Shown: positions 9,795 to 18,523, numbered from the stretch's first letter. The stretch is 64,000 nucleotides of DNA from Bin5 sp022821545 (GCA_963664085.2 CAXXLO010000002.1:930001-994000), one strand, 5' to 3'. Numbers and translations: made by a program. The notes: generated by a model from the sequence alone, not told the origin.

Positions 9795-10238
9795 TCAGAT
9801 TGGTTCCCCGCCAGGAGTGGGATCGATACCCATCTGGTCGATCAGAACATCGGCTGACAAAATGGGAATTGCAGAGAATTCGCCCAACTGAAGCAAGTGG
9901 CGGTCGCCTGATACAACTACATCGGCCCGAGCGGCCAAAGCACAGGCAAGCACATGGTCGTCGTCCGGATCCGCCAGTACTACAGGCGAAATCGAGAACG
10001 GTTCGACAATCGTGGCAAGCGCCCCAAAACCTAGCAGCAGGTCGTCTGCCGTCACCTGGGCCTCAAGCAGACGCACGCGAAACTTATCACGGCGCAGCAC
10101 TTCGTCAAGTTCGAGTAAGAGTGGAAGAGATGTGTAAATCTGCACTGCAGAGGAATGGGCATAGTGGAGAATATGCCGCGGCGCTCCGTGCCAGAGCAGG
10201 GCCGAAATGACTGTGTTCGTATCAACTACCAGACGCAC
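9795..10238 (-). CDS. PIN-domain toxin (type II TA)
   Basis: Predicted VapC-like RNase toxin of the PIN family. The chosen GTG start gives MRLVVDTNTVISALLWHG, the canonical N-terminus with the first catalytic Asp. Later acidic residues appear in LLLELDEVL, VLADPDDDHVLACAL and VVSGDRHLL, matching the PIN active site. A longer frame begins at 10319 but overlaps most of the antitoxin and lacks PIN homology before the GTG. The start overlaps the antitoxin end by 17 bases, as expected for a coupled pair. Confidence 0.85.
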   Translation of the reverse strand: MRLVVDTNTVISALLWHGAPRHILHYAHSSAVQIYTSLPLLLELDEVLRRDKFRVRLLEAQVTADDLLLGFGALATIVEPFSISPVVLADPDDDHVLACALAARADVVVSGDRHLLQLGEFSAIPILSADVLIDQMGIDPTPGGEPI

Positions 10239-10473
10239 GAAGGCGCCTTTCCGCCCTAGCAGCGGAGATTTCGGCAGAAACCTCGTCAATGTCCAAGATG
10301 TCTGTGTTCTTCTCGTCAAGCCGGTCTATGGCGGTAAATAGATTGTTGATCCGTCGCTGTCGCACTTCACGTTTCAGAAGAGTAACCAGCGATGCAGAGG
10401 TAAGCAGGCCGGCCTGACTAGCTGCCATGGCTAACTCATTCGGTAGTTCAAGTGTCAATGTGACGGTTTTCAT
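10222..10473 (-). CDS. antitoxin partner of PIN toxin
   Basis: Small protein beginning MKTVTLTLELPNELA, a ribbon-type N-terminus, followed by helices (TSASLVTLLKREVRQRRINN) and a charged tail. It lies directly upstream of, and overlaps, the PIN toxin, so it is the likely antitoxin. I chose the ATG at 10473 because GGAGG sits eight bases ahead of it; an in-frame start at 10491 would add six residues. The pair probably autorepresses its promoter, as is usual for such modules (inference). Confidence 0.75.
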   Translation of the reverse strand: MKTVTLTLELPNELAMAASQAGLLTSASLVTLLKREVRQRRINNLFTAIDRLDEKNTDILDIDEVSAEISAARAERRLRASGS

Positions 10474-10491
10474 CGCCTCTGCCTCCAACAT

Positions 10492-10777
10492 GAGATTAAG
10501 GATTCGCCTTTACGATCTCCTATGCGGGACATTTTAGCGCGACGCGCCAAGATCGCCAAGGAATTGGAGAGAATAAGGGCATCCCAAATAATCGAGAGAA
10601 TGTAATCCGAACCAGGATTTTCAGCATGGTAGCCGTCATGCCAAGGACACTTCTGATTTGAGTTGGACAGGTGAGACTGGTGTTTGACGCCCGCAAGAAG
10701 AGAATGATACCGTTGGTGCTGGACGACTTCAGAGACGGGAGTGATAGCCGCGGGACTCGATACGGGACAAAGCCAAC
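10492..10777. other. intergenic region with no recognised gene
   Basis: Spacer between the antitoxin and the DUF1697 gene. A 104-codon minus-strand frame exists here, but its translation is His/Ser/Cys-rich with no recognisable domain and no ribosome site. It presumably holds the promoters of the flanking genes; I see no clear -35/-10 pair. Confidence 0.4.
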
Positions 10778-11353
10778 ATGTCAATGGACAGCAGTAGCAG
10801 CGGAACAGACGTCAACATTGCGCTGCTGCGGGGGATAAACGTGGGCGGCAAGAACAGGCTGCCGATGAAGGAGCTCGCGGCCCTGTTTGTGGAAGCGGGT
10901 TGCGAGGACGTTCGGACCTACATTCAGAGTGGGAACGTTGTGTTTCGGACGGGGTCTGCGGTGGGAGAAGAGATCGCATCGATCATCAGCGCGTCGATCC
11001 TGGACCGCTTCGGTTACCGGGTTCCGGTAATCGTCCGTACAGCGGGGGAGTTAGAGGAGATCGCTCAGGGCAATCCCTTTGTAAGAGCCGATGCGGAAAC
11101 GGACAAACTGCACGTCATGTTCCTGGCGGAGTTGCCCGAAAGCGCCGGCGTGGAGTCGCTGGACCCGGAGCGCTCGCCGGGCGACGAGTTCGCGGTGCTG
11201 GGCCGAGAGATCTATTTGCACTTCCCGAATGGGGTTGCGCGCTCCAAACTTACGAACAGCTACTTCGACTCCAGGCTTTCGACGACCAGCACGACGCGGA
11301 ATTGGAGGACGGTGCGAAAGCTTCTTGAGCTTGCCGCAGGTGCGGGGAGATAG
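10778..11353 (+). CDS. DUF1697 domain protein
   Basis: Recognised by the family signature near the N-terminus: ALLRGINVGGKNRLPMKEL, then AGCEDVRTYIQSGNVVF, and the C-terminal SKLTNSYFDSRLSTTSTTRNWRTV block. DUF1697 proteins are about 180 residues, matching the 191 here. The fold is known in the family but the biochemical role is not. The first residues (MSMDSSSSGTD) are poorly conserved and the start could be slightly later. Single gene, convergent with the membrane protein downstream. Confidence 0.9.
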   Translation: MSMDSSSSGTDVNIALLRGINVGGKNRLPMKELAALFVEAGCEDVRTYIQSGNVVFRTGSAVGEEIASIISASILDRFGYRVPVIVRTAGELEEIAQGNPFVRADAETDKLHVMFLAELPESAGVESLDPERSPGDEFAVLGREIYLHFPNGVARSKLTNSYFDSRLSTTSTTRNWRTVRKLLELAAGAGR

Positions 11354-11390
11354 CGGGTGAACTTGATACACGTGAAGTGATACTTTCGCC

Positions 11391-13118
11391 TCACTCCTCC
11401 TCGTACTTTTCCGGCTCTTCATCCTCCATTTCCTCAAGTTCGACGCGCAGGGCGGATAGTTCCGTCTCCAGCTCTTTGATGCGGGCTGCCAGCTCCTCGC
11501 GGCGGCGTTCCTTGTGTTCAGTTGCGCGCGCCGCCTCTTCGGCCTTCTCGTCCACCATGCGTGTGTCGTTGCGGATGGCGAGCAGGTGGACGGCCCAGAA
11601 GGCGGCTGCGGCGCCGGCGCGCACCAGCCCGTCCAGTGTTTCGGCGCCGAAAACGTCGGCGTTGGGGTCGCCCAGCGCCCACAGAAGGAGCCGGTAGACG
11701 ACCTGCGCCAGCTCGAAGAGGATCAGGAGCGCGCCCACGAAGGCGATGCCGTAGAGGTAGACGCGGCGGGGCCAGGATGCGCGCTCGGCGCGGCCGGCCT
11801 CGTTGTCCTGTTCGGCAGCGCGCTGGGCGGTGCGCCAGTGCAGGGACCAGACAGGCGCGCCCACGGCGATGAGGCTCACTCCGCTGGAGAACTGATGGGC
11901 GCGAAAGCCCTCCTCGACCGATGCCGAGCCGATGATGGCGAGATCCAGCAGGGCCCGCACCAGATCGACCAGCCCAATCCACAGAAGAAGAAGACCGGTG
12001 GCAGCCACGGCGTAGTAGTAGAGACGCCGCACGAATTCGCTCTCGCGCGAGTCGCCGTAGCGTTGCGCCTCGGCGGAGACCTGCAGCCAGTGCCAGCGCC
12101 AAGCCAGCGCGCCGACCGGCAGCAGCCCGAGGGGGGTGGTAAGGTCATCGATGTCGATGTCCGTGGTATCGACATCGCCGAACAGATAGAGGACGCCCAG
12201 TCGCAACAGCATCGCCAGAGGCACCAGGGTAATCGCCGCCGCCAGAACCGTGGCGGCATAGAGATAAAGCCGCCGCAGGGCCATCTTGCCTTCGGGCGGC
12301 TGGGCGGCCATCAGACCGTTCCAGTAGAGGTTGTTCAGCCGCCAGGCCAATGCGCCGACCAGAACGGCGGCCAGCGAACCGGAAAGGCCCCGCTGCCACC
12401 AGCCTGTTCCCACCGTGGCCAGGCTGGCGTCGCCGAACGGCTCCAGCAGTGCGCGCCAGACGAAGTTGAGGACGTCGGCGGCGCCTGTGAGAAGCAGCCC
12501 GAGCCCAACCAGACCGGCAAGCAGCTGGAAGAGCCGGCGCCAGCTGCCGGCCCAGCCTGACTCGACGCCCAGGTCGCCGTCTCCCCGGAGCAGGCGGGCG
12601 AAGAACAGTGACAGGGTGAGGTGAATGCCGGCGTGGAAGAACTGGGCCACCCAGCCGCCAGGTCTCAGTTCTTCCTCCGAGGGGGCTGCCCCAAGCAGGA
12701 GTTGAAGGCTGCCTTCGATGATGTGATAAAGGGCACGGGCGCTGACATATGCGGTGGTCGCGAGCACGGCGTAGACAAACAGTTTGCGCAGAGCCGCGCG
12801 CGATTCATCGGGCTGCAGGGTAAGGCGGCGGATATAGCGCCAGTGGATGAGAAAGATGGGCGCGCTGACGATGAGAAAGCCGCCCGGACGGGCGATGGCG
12901 CTTTGCACCGAGTCGGTGGCGGAGACACCCAGGAAGGTATCGTCCGTGATCCAGAGTCTTAACAGGGCTTCGATCAGGTCGTAGGCGGCTGAAAGCCCGG
13001 CGATCAGGCTGATGAAAGCGATGAGATAGAGGTAGAGGCGGCGGATCATCGCCAGCCGGCCGGTCTCCGCCGTGTCCTGTTCGGTCGCTGCCTGTTCGAT
13101 CGTTGTCTGCTCAGTCAT
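11391..13118 (-). CDS. DUF5671-like multi-pass membrane protein with coiled-coil tail
   Basis: Integral membrane protein with many hydrophobic helices arranged as repeated units, each starting with a motif like RRLYLYLIAF, RKLFVYAVLA, RRLYLYAATV, RRLYYYAVAA or RRVYLYGIAF. Each is followed by a second hydrophobic helix ending in a D/E-L-(V/I)-x-A-L-L pattern. This repeated RRLYLY...helix layout matches DUF5671. The last ~55 residues are an acidic heptad coiled coil (EELAARIKELETELSALRVE). It heads a minus-strand cluster with two small envelope proteins. Function unknown. Confidence 0.8.
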   Translation of the reverse strand: MTEQTTIEQAATEQDTAETGRLAMIRRLYLYLIAFISLIAGLSAAYDLIEALLRLWITDDTFLGVSATDSVQSAIARPGGFLIVSAPIFLIHWRYIRRLTLQPDESRAALRKLFVYAVLATTAYVSARALYHIIEGSLQLLLGAAPSEEELRPGGWVAQFFHAGIHLTLSLFFARLLRGDGDLGVESGWAGSWRRLFQLLAGLVGLGLLLTGAADVLNFVWRALLEPFGDASLATVGTGWWQRGLSGSLAAVLVGALAWRLNNLYWNGLMAAQPPEGKMALRRLYLYAATVLAAAITLVPLAMLLRLGVLYLFGDVDTTDIDIDDLTTPLGLLPVGALAWRWHWLQVSAEAQRYGDSRESEFVRRLYYYAVAATGLLLLWIGLVDLVRALLDLAIIGSASVEEGFRAHQFSSGVSLIAVGAPVWSLHWRTAQRAAEQDNEAGRAERASWPRRVYLYGIAFVGALLILFELAQVVYRLLLWALGDPNADVFGAETLDGLVRAGAAAAFWAVHLLAIRNDTRMVDEKAEEAARATEHKERRREELAARIKELETELSALRVELEEMEDEEPEKYEEE

Positions 13119-13227
13119 TGTTCATGCCCTCAGAGTGCATGCCCTCAGAGGCGAGAAGCGAGGAACTGCAGGAGAAAGGCGTACAATCAGTCCGCTCTTC
13201 ATTTGGCTCACTCTTCGACGATTGGCC

Positions 13228-13698
13228 TCAATAGAGAAAGTCGGCTGTGTCGATCTTCCATGCCTCATCCTCGCGCACCAGGGGAATCGTGCGCCGGTGG
13301 GTCGAGGTGCCGCTGTCGAACAGGCCGCCCTGGTGGAAGTTGTCGATTGCGACAGTGACATAGGCTTTGCCGCCCTCTTCGTTTACGTCCACGTCCAGGA
13401 TGCGGAGCCGACGCGCGGAGCGGCTGGAATCGTAGTAGTTGAAGCGGTCGCGGAAGGGTACGTTGTCTTCATCTTCAAGTACATCGCGGGAGTAGTGGCT
13501 CATGGCGACGTCCGGTTCATTGCGCACGGCGGCCAGGAAGGCGTCGTGGACGACCGCCTCGGGCGTATCCTCGTTGATGTACGCGGCGCTCTGCCAGCCG
13601 CGGCCGCCGGTGACCGCCACGGTAATGACAGCGCCGACGACCAGCAGCAGCACACCGAGAATAATGGCCAGCGTAAAGCGATCGATTTTCATGCCCAT
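13228..13698 (-). CDS. membrane-anchored hypothetical protein, NTF2-like tail
   Basis: Residues 8-30 form a single N-terminal membrane helix (LAIILGVLLLVVGAVITVAV). The outer part contains DTPEAVVHDAFLAAVRNEPD, like the helix opening of NTF2/DUF4878-type accessory domains, and ends in beta-rich sequence with REDEAWKIDTADFLY. A ribosome site (AAGGAAG) precedes the ATG. It sits between the DUF5671-like protein and a lipoprotein on the same strand, suggesting a small envelope operon. Specific role unknown. Confidence 0.7.
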   Translation of the reverse strand: MGMKIDRFTLAIILGVLLLVVGAVITVAVTGGRGWQSAAYINEDTPEAVVHDAFLAAVRNEPDVAMSHYSRDVLEDEDNVPFRDRFNYYDSSRSARRLRILDVDVNEEGGKAYVTVAIDNFHQGGLFDSGTSTHRRTIPLVREDEAWKIDTADFLY

Positions 13699-13725
13699 TG
13701 GTGCGCTTCCTTGTTATTCATTCGC

Positions 13726-14532
13726 CTACTCGAAACCGGTCAGTTCAAAGGTGGCCTGTGAACGTCCGTCGATGAACTTGACGACGGGGAAGGGGGCGGT
13801 CTGCGCGACCCACGCGCGCGTCGTGCGGTCGCTGGCTTTCAACTCGACGACCCAGGTATCGAAGGGGCCGGCAGGCACCGAAACACTCTCGCTGCGCCGC
13901 ACCTGGAGGGCCACCCGCTCCATCTGTCCGGCGATCGGCAGGAAACTGTTGATACGGGTGGCGTAGCCCTGCGCCAGCGGAAGCGCGCGCATGATCAGAA
14001 GCAGTGTGCGCTCGTCGCGTATATCGGAGGGCACCTGCACGCGCTGATAAACCTTGTTGCCCTGGCGATTTGTAAGCGCGATTTCGACCCGGGCGCCTTC
14101 GAACTGCGTCTCCACCACCTGCTTGCCGCCGCCGAATGTACGGACGAGATGGCTGTAGACTGGGCGATAGCCGGCCGGCTGCATCTCGACCGTCGCCAGC
14201 TCACTCACACCGGCGTCGATGATCTCCCGGACCAACGTCCAGCCGCCACCCTGTTCGCTCCGGCCTACCTGGAAGGTAGCGGTACCGACGATGCGGTCTT
14301 CGCGGTTGGTCACTCGATAGGCGCTGGTCTCGCCGTCGGCCCACACCGGTTCGCCGAAGATAAGCGGCTGAGGCTGAGCTGAACCGCAGGAGAGAGCGAA
14401 AAAGAGAAAGGAGAAAGCGAGGAGGAGAGAGGAGAGAGGGAACGCCTTCGCGGCCGCGAAAGGGGTTGTTGAACGCGCTACCTCTTCACTGGATGATCGC
14501 TTTGCATAAGGCAGGCGACGCTTACTTCTCAC
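13726..14532 (-). CDS. putative lipoprotein, DUF3108-like
   Basis: Exported protein: a hydrophobic stretch LSSLLLAFSFLFFALSC ends in a Cys that may be lipidated, although the lipobox (ALSC) is imperfect. The mature part is beta-rich with VWADGETSAYRVTNRED, GGWTLVREI and FDTWVVELKASDRTTRAWVA, reminiscent of DUF3108 periplasmic proteins. The GTG start (GGGGAG upstream) gives an unusually long, Ser/Arg-rich lead before the signal helix; no better start is visible. The stop of the amidohydrolase gene lies three bases upstream, so the genes are tightly packed. Confidence 0.7.
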   Translation of the reverse strand: MRSKRRLPYAKRSSSEEVARSTTPFAAAKAFPLSSLLLAFSFLFFALSCGSAQPQPLIFGEPVWADGETSAYRVTNREDRIVGTATFQVGRSEQGGGWTLVREIIDAGVSELATVEMQPAGYRPVYSHLVRTFGGGKQVVETQFEGARVEIALTNRQGNKVYQRVQVPSDIRDERTLLLIMRALPLAQGYATRINSFLPIAGQMERVALQVRRSESVSVPAGPFDTWVVELKASDRTTRAWVAQTAPFPVVKFIDGRSQATFELTGFE

Positions 14533-14535
14533 TGA

Positions 14536-15765
14536 TCACTCCCCGGTTCCCGCCCGCTTGTCCTGCATCCACTTGACCGCGGCTGCGGCCAGCGCGGCGG
14601 CGCCGATCGGCAGCGCGTCTTCGTCGATGCGGAAGGTGGAGGTGTGGACGTAGTAGCGCTGGGGCCAGTCCGGGTTATGCGTACCCAGACGGAGGAAGCT
14701 GCCCGGCGCGGTCTGCGCCATGTAGGCGAAATCTTCGGCAGCCATCACCATAGGCGCCTGCGGCGCGTTCTCTTCGCCGAGGAACTCGGCCGCCGCTGCC
14801 AGCGCAATCTGCGTGGCTTCCGGGTCGAGGACGGTGGGCGGATAACCCTCGTGCAGCGTCAGGTCAAAGCTGCCGCCCATGGCTTCGACGACGCCGCAGG
14901 CGCGGCGCAACTCGTCCTGCAGCAGCTTGCGCGCCTCGGGGGTAAAGGCGCGAATGGTCCCGTTAAGATAGACGCTGTCGGGGATGACGTTATTGACGGA
15001 GCCGCCGTGAATCTGGCCGATGGTGATGACGCCCGGTTCGAGGGGGTCGAGGCGGCGGCTGACGATGTGGTGAATGGCGTGAACGGCGTGGGCCGCCAGG
15101 ACGATAGGGTCGTTTGCGGCCTGGGGACGGGCGGCGTGGCCGCCGGCCCCGCGCACGGTAATCTCGAACTCGTCGGCCGAGGCCATCAGGGGTCCGGAGC
15201 GGCTGGCGACGACGCCGAGGTCTTTTGTGGGATCCACGTGGATGCCGAAGACGGCGTCAAGGCCGTCCAGCGCGCCCTCCTCGACCATGCGCAAGCCGCC
15301 AGACTTGCCCTCGTCGTCGGAGGCTTCTTCGCTGGGCTGGAAGAGCAGGCGCACGTCGCCGGGGAGGCGGCCCTCGTCGGCCATCTCCTTAAGCAGGGTC
15401 GCGGCGCCCATCAGCATGGCGGTGTGGGCATCGTGGCCGCAGGCGTGCATCAGGCCGGGCCGCTCGCTGTCGAAGCCGCTGCCGTTCTCTTCCTGGATCG
15501 GCAGGGCGTCCATATCGGCGCGCAGCCCCACCAGGGGCCCGCCGCCCCCGCGAATATGGCCGACGACACCGGTCTTGGCCACCTCAGTCTGCGTCTCGAT
15601 TCCCAGGTCGAGCATCGTCTTGTTGACGTAGCCGGCGGTGCGATGTTCGGTAAAGGTCAGCTCGGGGTAGCGGTGGATGGTACGGCGCCACGCGCTGATA
15701 CGGGACTGGATGGCTTTGGCGCGCGCAAACAGTTCGGCGCTGGTAACTGGTGCATTGTTTGGCAT
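14536..15765 (-). CDS. M20-family amidohydrolase (N-acyl amino acid hydrolase)
   Basis: Metal-dependent hydrolase of the M20D/AmaA-hippuricase type that removes acyl groups from N-acyl amino acids or related amides. Signatures: HRYPELTFTEHRTAGY, VGLRADMDALPIQEENG (metal Asp), MHACGHDAHTAMLMGAA (metal His residues), LLFQPSEEASDDEGKSGG and VMAAEDFAYM. At 409 residues it is full length. A GGGAGC ribosome site precedes the ATG. It is divergent from the MDR reductase across a 349-base spacer. Natural substrate is not determinable from sequence. Confidence 0.92.
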   Translation of the reverse strand: MPNNAPVTSAELFARAKAIQSRISAWRRTIHRYPELTFTEHRTAGYVNKTMLDLGIETQTEVAKTGVVGHIRGGGGPLVGLRADMDALPIQEENGSGFDSERPGLMHACGHDAHTAMLMGAATLLKEMADEGRLPGDVRLLFQPSEEASDDEGKSGGLRMVEEGALDGLDAVFGIHVDPTKDLGVVASRSGPLMASADEFEITVRGAGGHAARPQAANDPIVLAAHAVHAIHHIVSRRLDPLEPGVITIGQIHGGSVNNVIPDSVYLNGTIRAFTPEARKLLQDELRRACGVVEAMGGSFDLTLHEGYPPTVLDPEATQIALAAAAEFLGEENAPQAPMVMAAEDFAYMAQTAPGSFLRLGTHNPDWPQRYYVHTSTFRIDEDALPIGAAALAAAAVKWMQDKRAGTGE

Positions 15766-16114
15766 AGGTACGCTCCCGGTCGAACATATTTCACACTCGC
15801 CAACCGCCGATTAGTGCTATCAGCTCGGGCAAATGCTGGTAACGATACAGTTTGTGAAAACTGTCATGTCAACGACCCAACCTGCGGGGGCATTTCAGTC
15901 ATCATATCATTATACTATGCTTCTCCGCCTTGTGCTCGGCCAGCTATGACCACAACCAAGTCTGCGGCCGCTGTTACACAGTACGCATCAGCAGCGGTTC
16001 AGACTCAGATTTTGCGCAATCCGGCCAATGCAGGAAAATTAGGCGCATCTTTCTCACGTAACCGGGGCCGGCGGCACTGACGAGCCACCGACCCACCAAT
16101 ATGGGAGGCGACCG
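15766..16114. other. divergent intergenic region with possible promoter
   Basis: 349-base AT-richer spacer between the divergent amidohydrolase and MDR reductase genes. It contains a consensus minus-strand -10 hexamer TATAAT (complement of 15909-15914) and an overlapping plus-strand TATACT (15911-15916). Neither has a good -35 at 16-18 bases, so the promoter call is tentative. No coding sequence recognised. Confidence 0.35.
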
Positions 16115-17125
16115 ATGACATCCGTTACCAGCCGAGAAATCCATCTACGCAGCCGTCCGCACGGATTGCCGACCGCGGACAATTTTGCGCTCGCCAGCGT
16201 CGAAGTGCCGGCGCCGAGCCGGCCGGACCAGGTGCTGGTGCGCAACCGCTTTATCTCGGTTGACCCTTACATGCGGGGGCGGATGCGGGATACGCGCAGC
16301 TATACGCCTCCATTCGGGCTGGATGAAGCGCTGACCGGGGGCGCGGTGGGCGAGGTGGTCAGCTCGACGAGCGAGGCGTTTGCGGAGGGCGATTTCGTCC
16401 TGCATATGTTCGGCTGGCGGGAATACGCGCTGGCGGAGGCACGCCACCTGACCAAGGTCGACCCGTCGCTGGGCCCGCTGCAGAGTTACCTGGGCGTTCT
16501 GGGGATGCCGGGCATGACTGCGTACGTGGGTCTGCTGGACATCGGCGAGCCGCAGGAGGGGGAGACGGTTTTCGTGTCGGGCGCAGCGGGCGCGGTGGGT
16601 TCGGAGGTGTGTCAGATCGCGAAGATCAAGGGCTGTCGCGTGGTGGGTTCGGCCGGTTCGGAGGCCAAGACGCGCTGGCTGGAGGAGGTCGCCGGCGTGG
16701 ACGTTGCGATCAATTATAAGGAGACGGGCAATCTGAGGCGGGCGCTGAAGAAGGCCTGCCCGGACGGTATCGACGTCTATTTCGAGAACGTGGGAGGCGT
16801 GCATCTGGAGGCGGCGCTCCAGTATATGAACAACAGAGGCCGCATCGTTGTCTGCGGGATGATCAGCATGTACAACGCGACGTCGGCGGAGCCGGGACCG
16901 GCGAACCTGGCGCTGATGATCGGGCGCCGGCTGAAGATGCAGGGCTTTATCGTTTCGGACCATCCTGAACGCCGCGACAGCTTCCTGCGCGATGTTTCCG
17001 GCTGGATGAAGGAAGGAAAGCTCAAGTGGGAGGAGACGGTGCATGAAGGGATCGAGAGGACGCCCGAGGCGTTCATCGGTCTGTTCCATGGCGAGAATCT
17101 GGGCAAGATGCTGGTAAAGGTGTGA
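16115..17125 (+). CDS. NADP-dependent MDR-family oxidoreductase (CurA/LTB4DH-like)
   Basis: Zinc-free medium-chain reductase that probably reduces activated C=C bonds with NADPH. It shows SVDPYMRGRMRD at residues ~45-57, GMPGMTAYVGLLDIGEPQEGE, the nucleotide loop VSGAAGAVGSEVCQIAKIKG, FENVGGVHLEAAL and IVVCGMISMYN, all hallmarks of the leukotriene B4 12-hydroxydehydrogenase/CurA group. The 336-residue length is normal. A GGGAGG site lies ahead of the ATG. The MaoC dehydratase follows after about 100 bases, suggesting shared acyl or enone metabolism (inference). Confidence 0.92.
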   Translation: MTSVTSREIHLRSRPHGLPTADNFALASVEVPAPSRPDQVLVRNRFISVDPYMRGRMRDTRSYTPPFGLDEALTGGAVGEVVSSTSEAFAEGDFVLHMFGWREYALAEARHLTKVDPSLGPLQSYLGVLGMPGMTAYVGLLDIGEPQEGETVFVSGAAGAVGSEVCQIAKIKGCRVVGSAGSEAKTRWLEEVAGVDVAINYKETGNLRRALKKACPDGIDVYFENVGGVHLEAALQYMNNRGRIVVCGMISMYNATSAEPGPANLALMIGRRLKMQGFIVSDHPERRDSFLRDVSGWMKEGKLKWEETVHEGIERTPEAFIGLFHGENLGKMLVKV

Positions 17126-17221
17126 GGGCAGTGGTTAGTTTTCAGTTCTTAGTTTTTGGTGACTGCTGCTTTTGCGGGAATTGACTGAAGATTGGGAAGT
17201 TCTGAGTAGTGAGGCGAGCCT

Positions 17222-17710
17222 ATGGGTACGCGAGCGATGCAGCCCCCGATGGGGCTATATTTTGAGGAGTTTGCGGAGGGTGACGGGTGTGAGAGCGTTG
17301 GCCGCACTGTGACCGAGACGGACATTGTCAACTTTGCGGCGCTGTCCGGGGACTGGAACCGGATCCACACGGACGCGCATTACAGCCAGGAGCAGATGTT
17401 CGGGGAGCGGGTCGCTCACGGGCTGCTGGTGCTGAGTATCGCCAGCGGACTGGCGGTGCGGATGGGATTCATGGAGGGCACGGTCGAGGCCTTTATGAAG
17501 CTGGAGTGGCAGTTCCGGCGGCCCGTTCTTATCGGGGATACTGTGCGCTTGCGGGCGACGGTGCGCGAGAAGAAGCCGATGCGGCGCATGGGCGGCGGGG
17601 TGGTGACCTTCAGAATGGAGGTGCTGAACCAGAAGGATGAAGTCTGCCAGCGCGGCAGTTGGGATATTCTGTGCAAGAACCGGCCCGACGGGGCGGACGC
17701 GGAAGCGTGA
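17222..17710 (+). CDS. MaoC-family (R)-hydratase/dehydratase
   Basis: Hot-dog-fold hydratase acting on 2-enoyl thioesters. The hydratase signature is clear: VTETDIVNFAALSGDWNRIHTDA, with catalytic Asp and His, followed by FGERVAHGLLVLSIASGL. Length 162 is typical of single-domain MaoC proteins. GAGG precedes the ATG. Downstream, only 18 bases away, begins the Cas4-like protein, which is an unusual neighbour and may be cotranscribed. Confidence 0.92.
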   Translation: MGTRAMQPPMGLYFEEFAEGDGCESVGRTVTETDIVNFAALSGDWNRIHTDAHYSQEQMFGERVAHGLLVLSIASGLAVRMGFMEGTVEAFMKLEWQFRRPVLIGDTVRLRATVREKKPMRRMGGGVVTFRMEVLNQKDEVCQRGSWDILCKNRPDGADAEA

Positions 17711-17728
17711 GGGCGCTCGCTGCCGCAC

Positions 17729-18277
17729 ATGATTCTCTCCCTGCCTTTCACGCTGGCGTTCGCCCTTCTGCTGGCGCTGCTGGGCGGTCTGCTGCTATGG
17801 CTGGGACGCCGCCAGCGGCAGAGCAGCGGCTTGCCGGCGGGTACTGTGATTTACCAGGACACCAGGGACTGGCAGGAGACGGAGCGCCCGCTGCGCAGCC
17901 GTCGCTACGGGCTGGTGGGACGACCCGATTACCTGGTGCAGACGCGCGACGGGGGCAAAAGCTTCGTCGTGCCTGTGGAGGTGAAGAGTCGGGCCCGCCC
18001 GGCCCGGCCTTACGAAAGCCATATTCTGCAGCTGGCGGCGTACTGTCTGCTGGTTGAGGATAATTTCGACGCTGCGCCCCCCTACGGGCTGCTGCGCTAC
18101 GCAGACGCTACGCTGCAAATCCCTTACACAGACGAACTGCGCCGACGCGTGCTTGAGGCGGCCGCTGAGATCCGGCTGGCCCGCCGCGCTGCAGATGTGG
18201 GCCGCAGCCACGGTGAGCCGCGGCGCTGCGCGGCCTGCGGGTATCGCACGGCGTGCGGGTCGGAGGCGGTCACGTAA
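17729..18277 (+). CDS. membrane-anchored Cas4/Dna2-like PD-(D/E)XK nuclease
   Basis: An N-terminal membrane helix (residues ~5-25, LPFTLAFALLLALLGGLLLW) is followed by a Cas4-like core: RYGLVGRPDYLV (active-site Asp), VVPVEVKSRARP (Glu and Lys), SHILQLAAYCLLVEDNF (motif IV helix) and the C-terminal CAACGYRTAC, giving CX2CX5C. In canonical Cas4 a fourth Cys near the N-terminus completes the iron-sulfur cluster; here none precedes the nuclease motifs, so the Cys in AAYCLL may substitute or the cluster is altered. No cas genes or CRISPR array are in the window, so this is a stand-alone, inner-membrane-tethered relative. Function unknown. Confidence 0.8.
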   Translation: MILSLPFTLAFALLLALLGGLLLWLGRRQRQSSGLPAGTVIYQDTRDWQETERPLRSRRYGLVGRPDYLVQTRDGGKSFVVPVEVKSRARPARPYESHILQLAAYCLLVEDNFDAAPPYGLLRYADATLQIPYTDELRRRVLEAAAEIRLARRAADVGRSHGEPRRCAACGYRTACGSEAVT

Positions 18278-18354
18278 ACAGAATACGGTTCCCCTTTCCG
18301 ATAGTTGTTACGGAATGCGAAAACCGAGACGTATTACGCCTGGACGTACTTTAA

Positions 18355-18396
18355 TTTTCCCATTTCGTGGTCCAGTCATTGGGGCCAACCATAGTC
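18355..18396 (+). repeat. dispersed repeat copy A (IS-end-like)
   Basis: Core CATTTCGTGGTCCAGTCATT followed by GGGGCCAACCATAGTC. It matches the copy at 32951-32994 over most of its length. The unit resembles an IS3-type terminus (see 42001-42021), so it is probably a solo insertion-sequence end or a MITE fragment. Confidence 0.6.
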
Positions 18397-18469
18397 ATCA
18401 AAGTCTCAACAGCCGCACACCGGCTGAAGAGCATTTCGTGCTCTGTTCAAAGCCAACTGCATCCGTCTG

Positions 18470-18523
18470 AATGCACCTTATTTCTACCGTTTCTTGGTCC
18501 AAACATTGGAACCCACCTCAGTA
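18470..18523 (+). repeat. dispersed repeat copy C, diverged
   Basis: GAATGCACCTTATTTCTACC then GTTTCTTGGTCCAAACATTG parallels GGATGCACCTAGTTTTTCCC, GTTTCGTGGACC at 32942-32994. A weaker related block sits at 18432-18458. Clearly the same family, but diverged. Confidence 0.5.

Noticed and set aside
10470..10784. 104-codon minus-strand frame between the antitoxin and DUF1697
   Set aside because: No ribosome site, unlikely composition, and it overlaps the antitoxin's leader region.
11514..12560. 348-codon plus-strand frame opposite the DUF5671-like gene
   Set aside because: Antisense to a membrane protein with repeated RRLYLY motifs; the shadow has no domain.
14644..16080. 478-codon plus-strand frame opposite the M20 amidohydrolase
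   Set aside because: Antisense shadow of a gene with intact metal-site motifs; its last third covers the intergenic promoter region.
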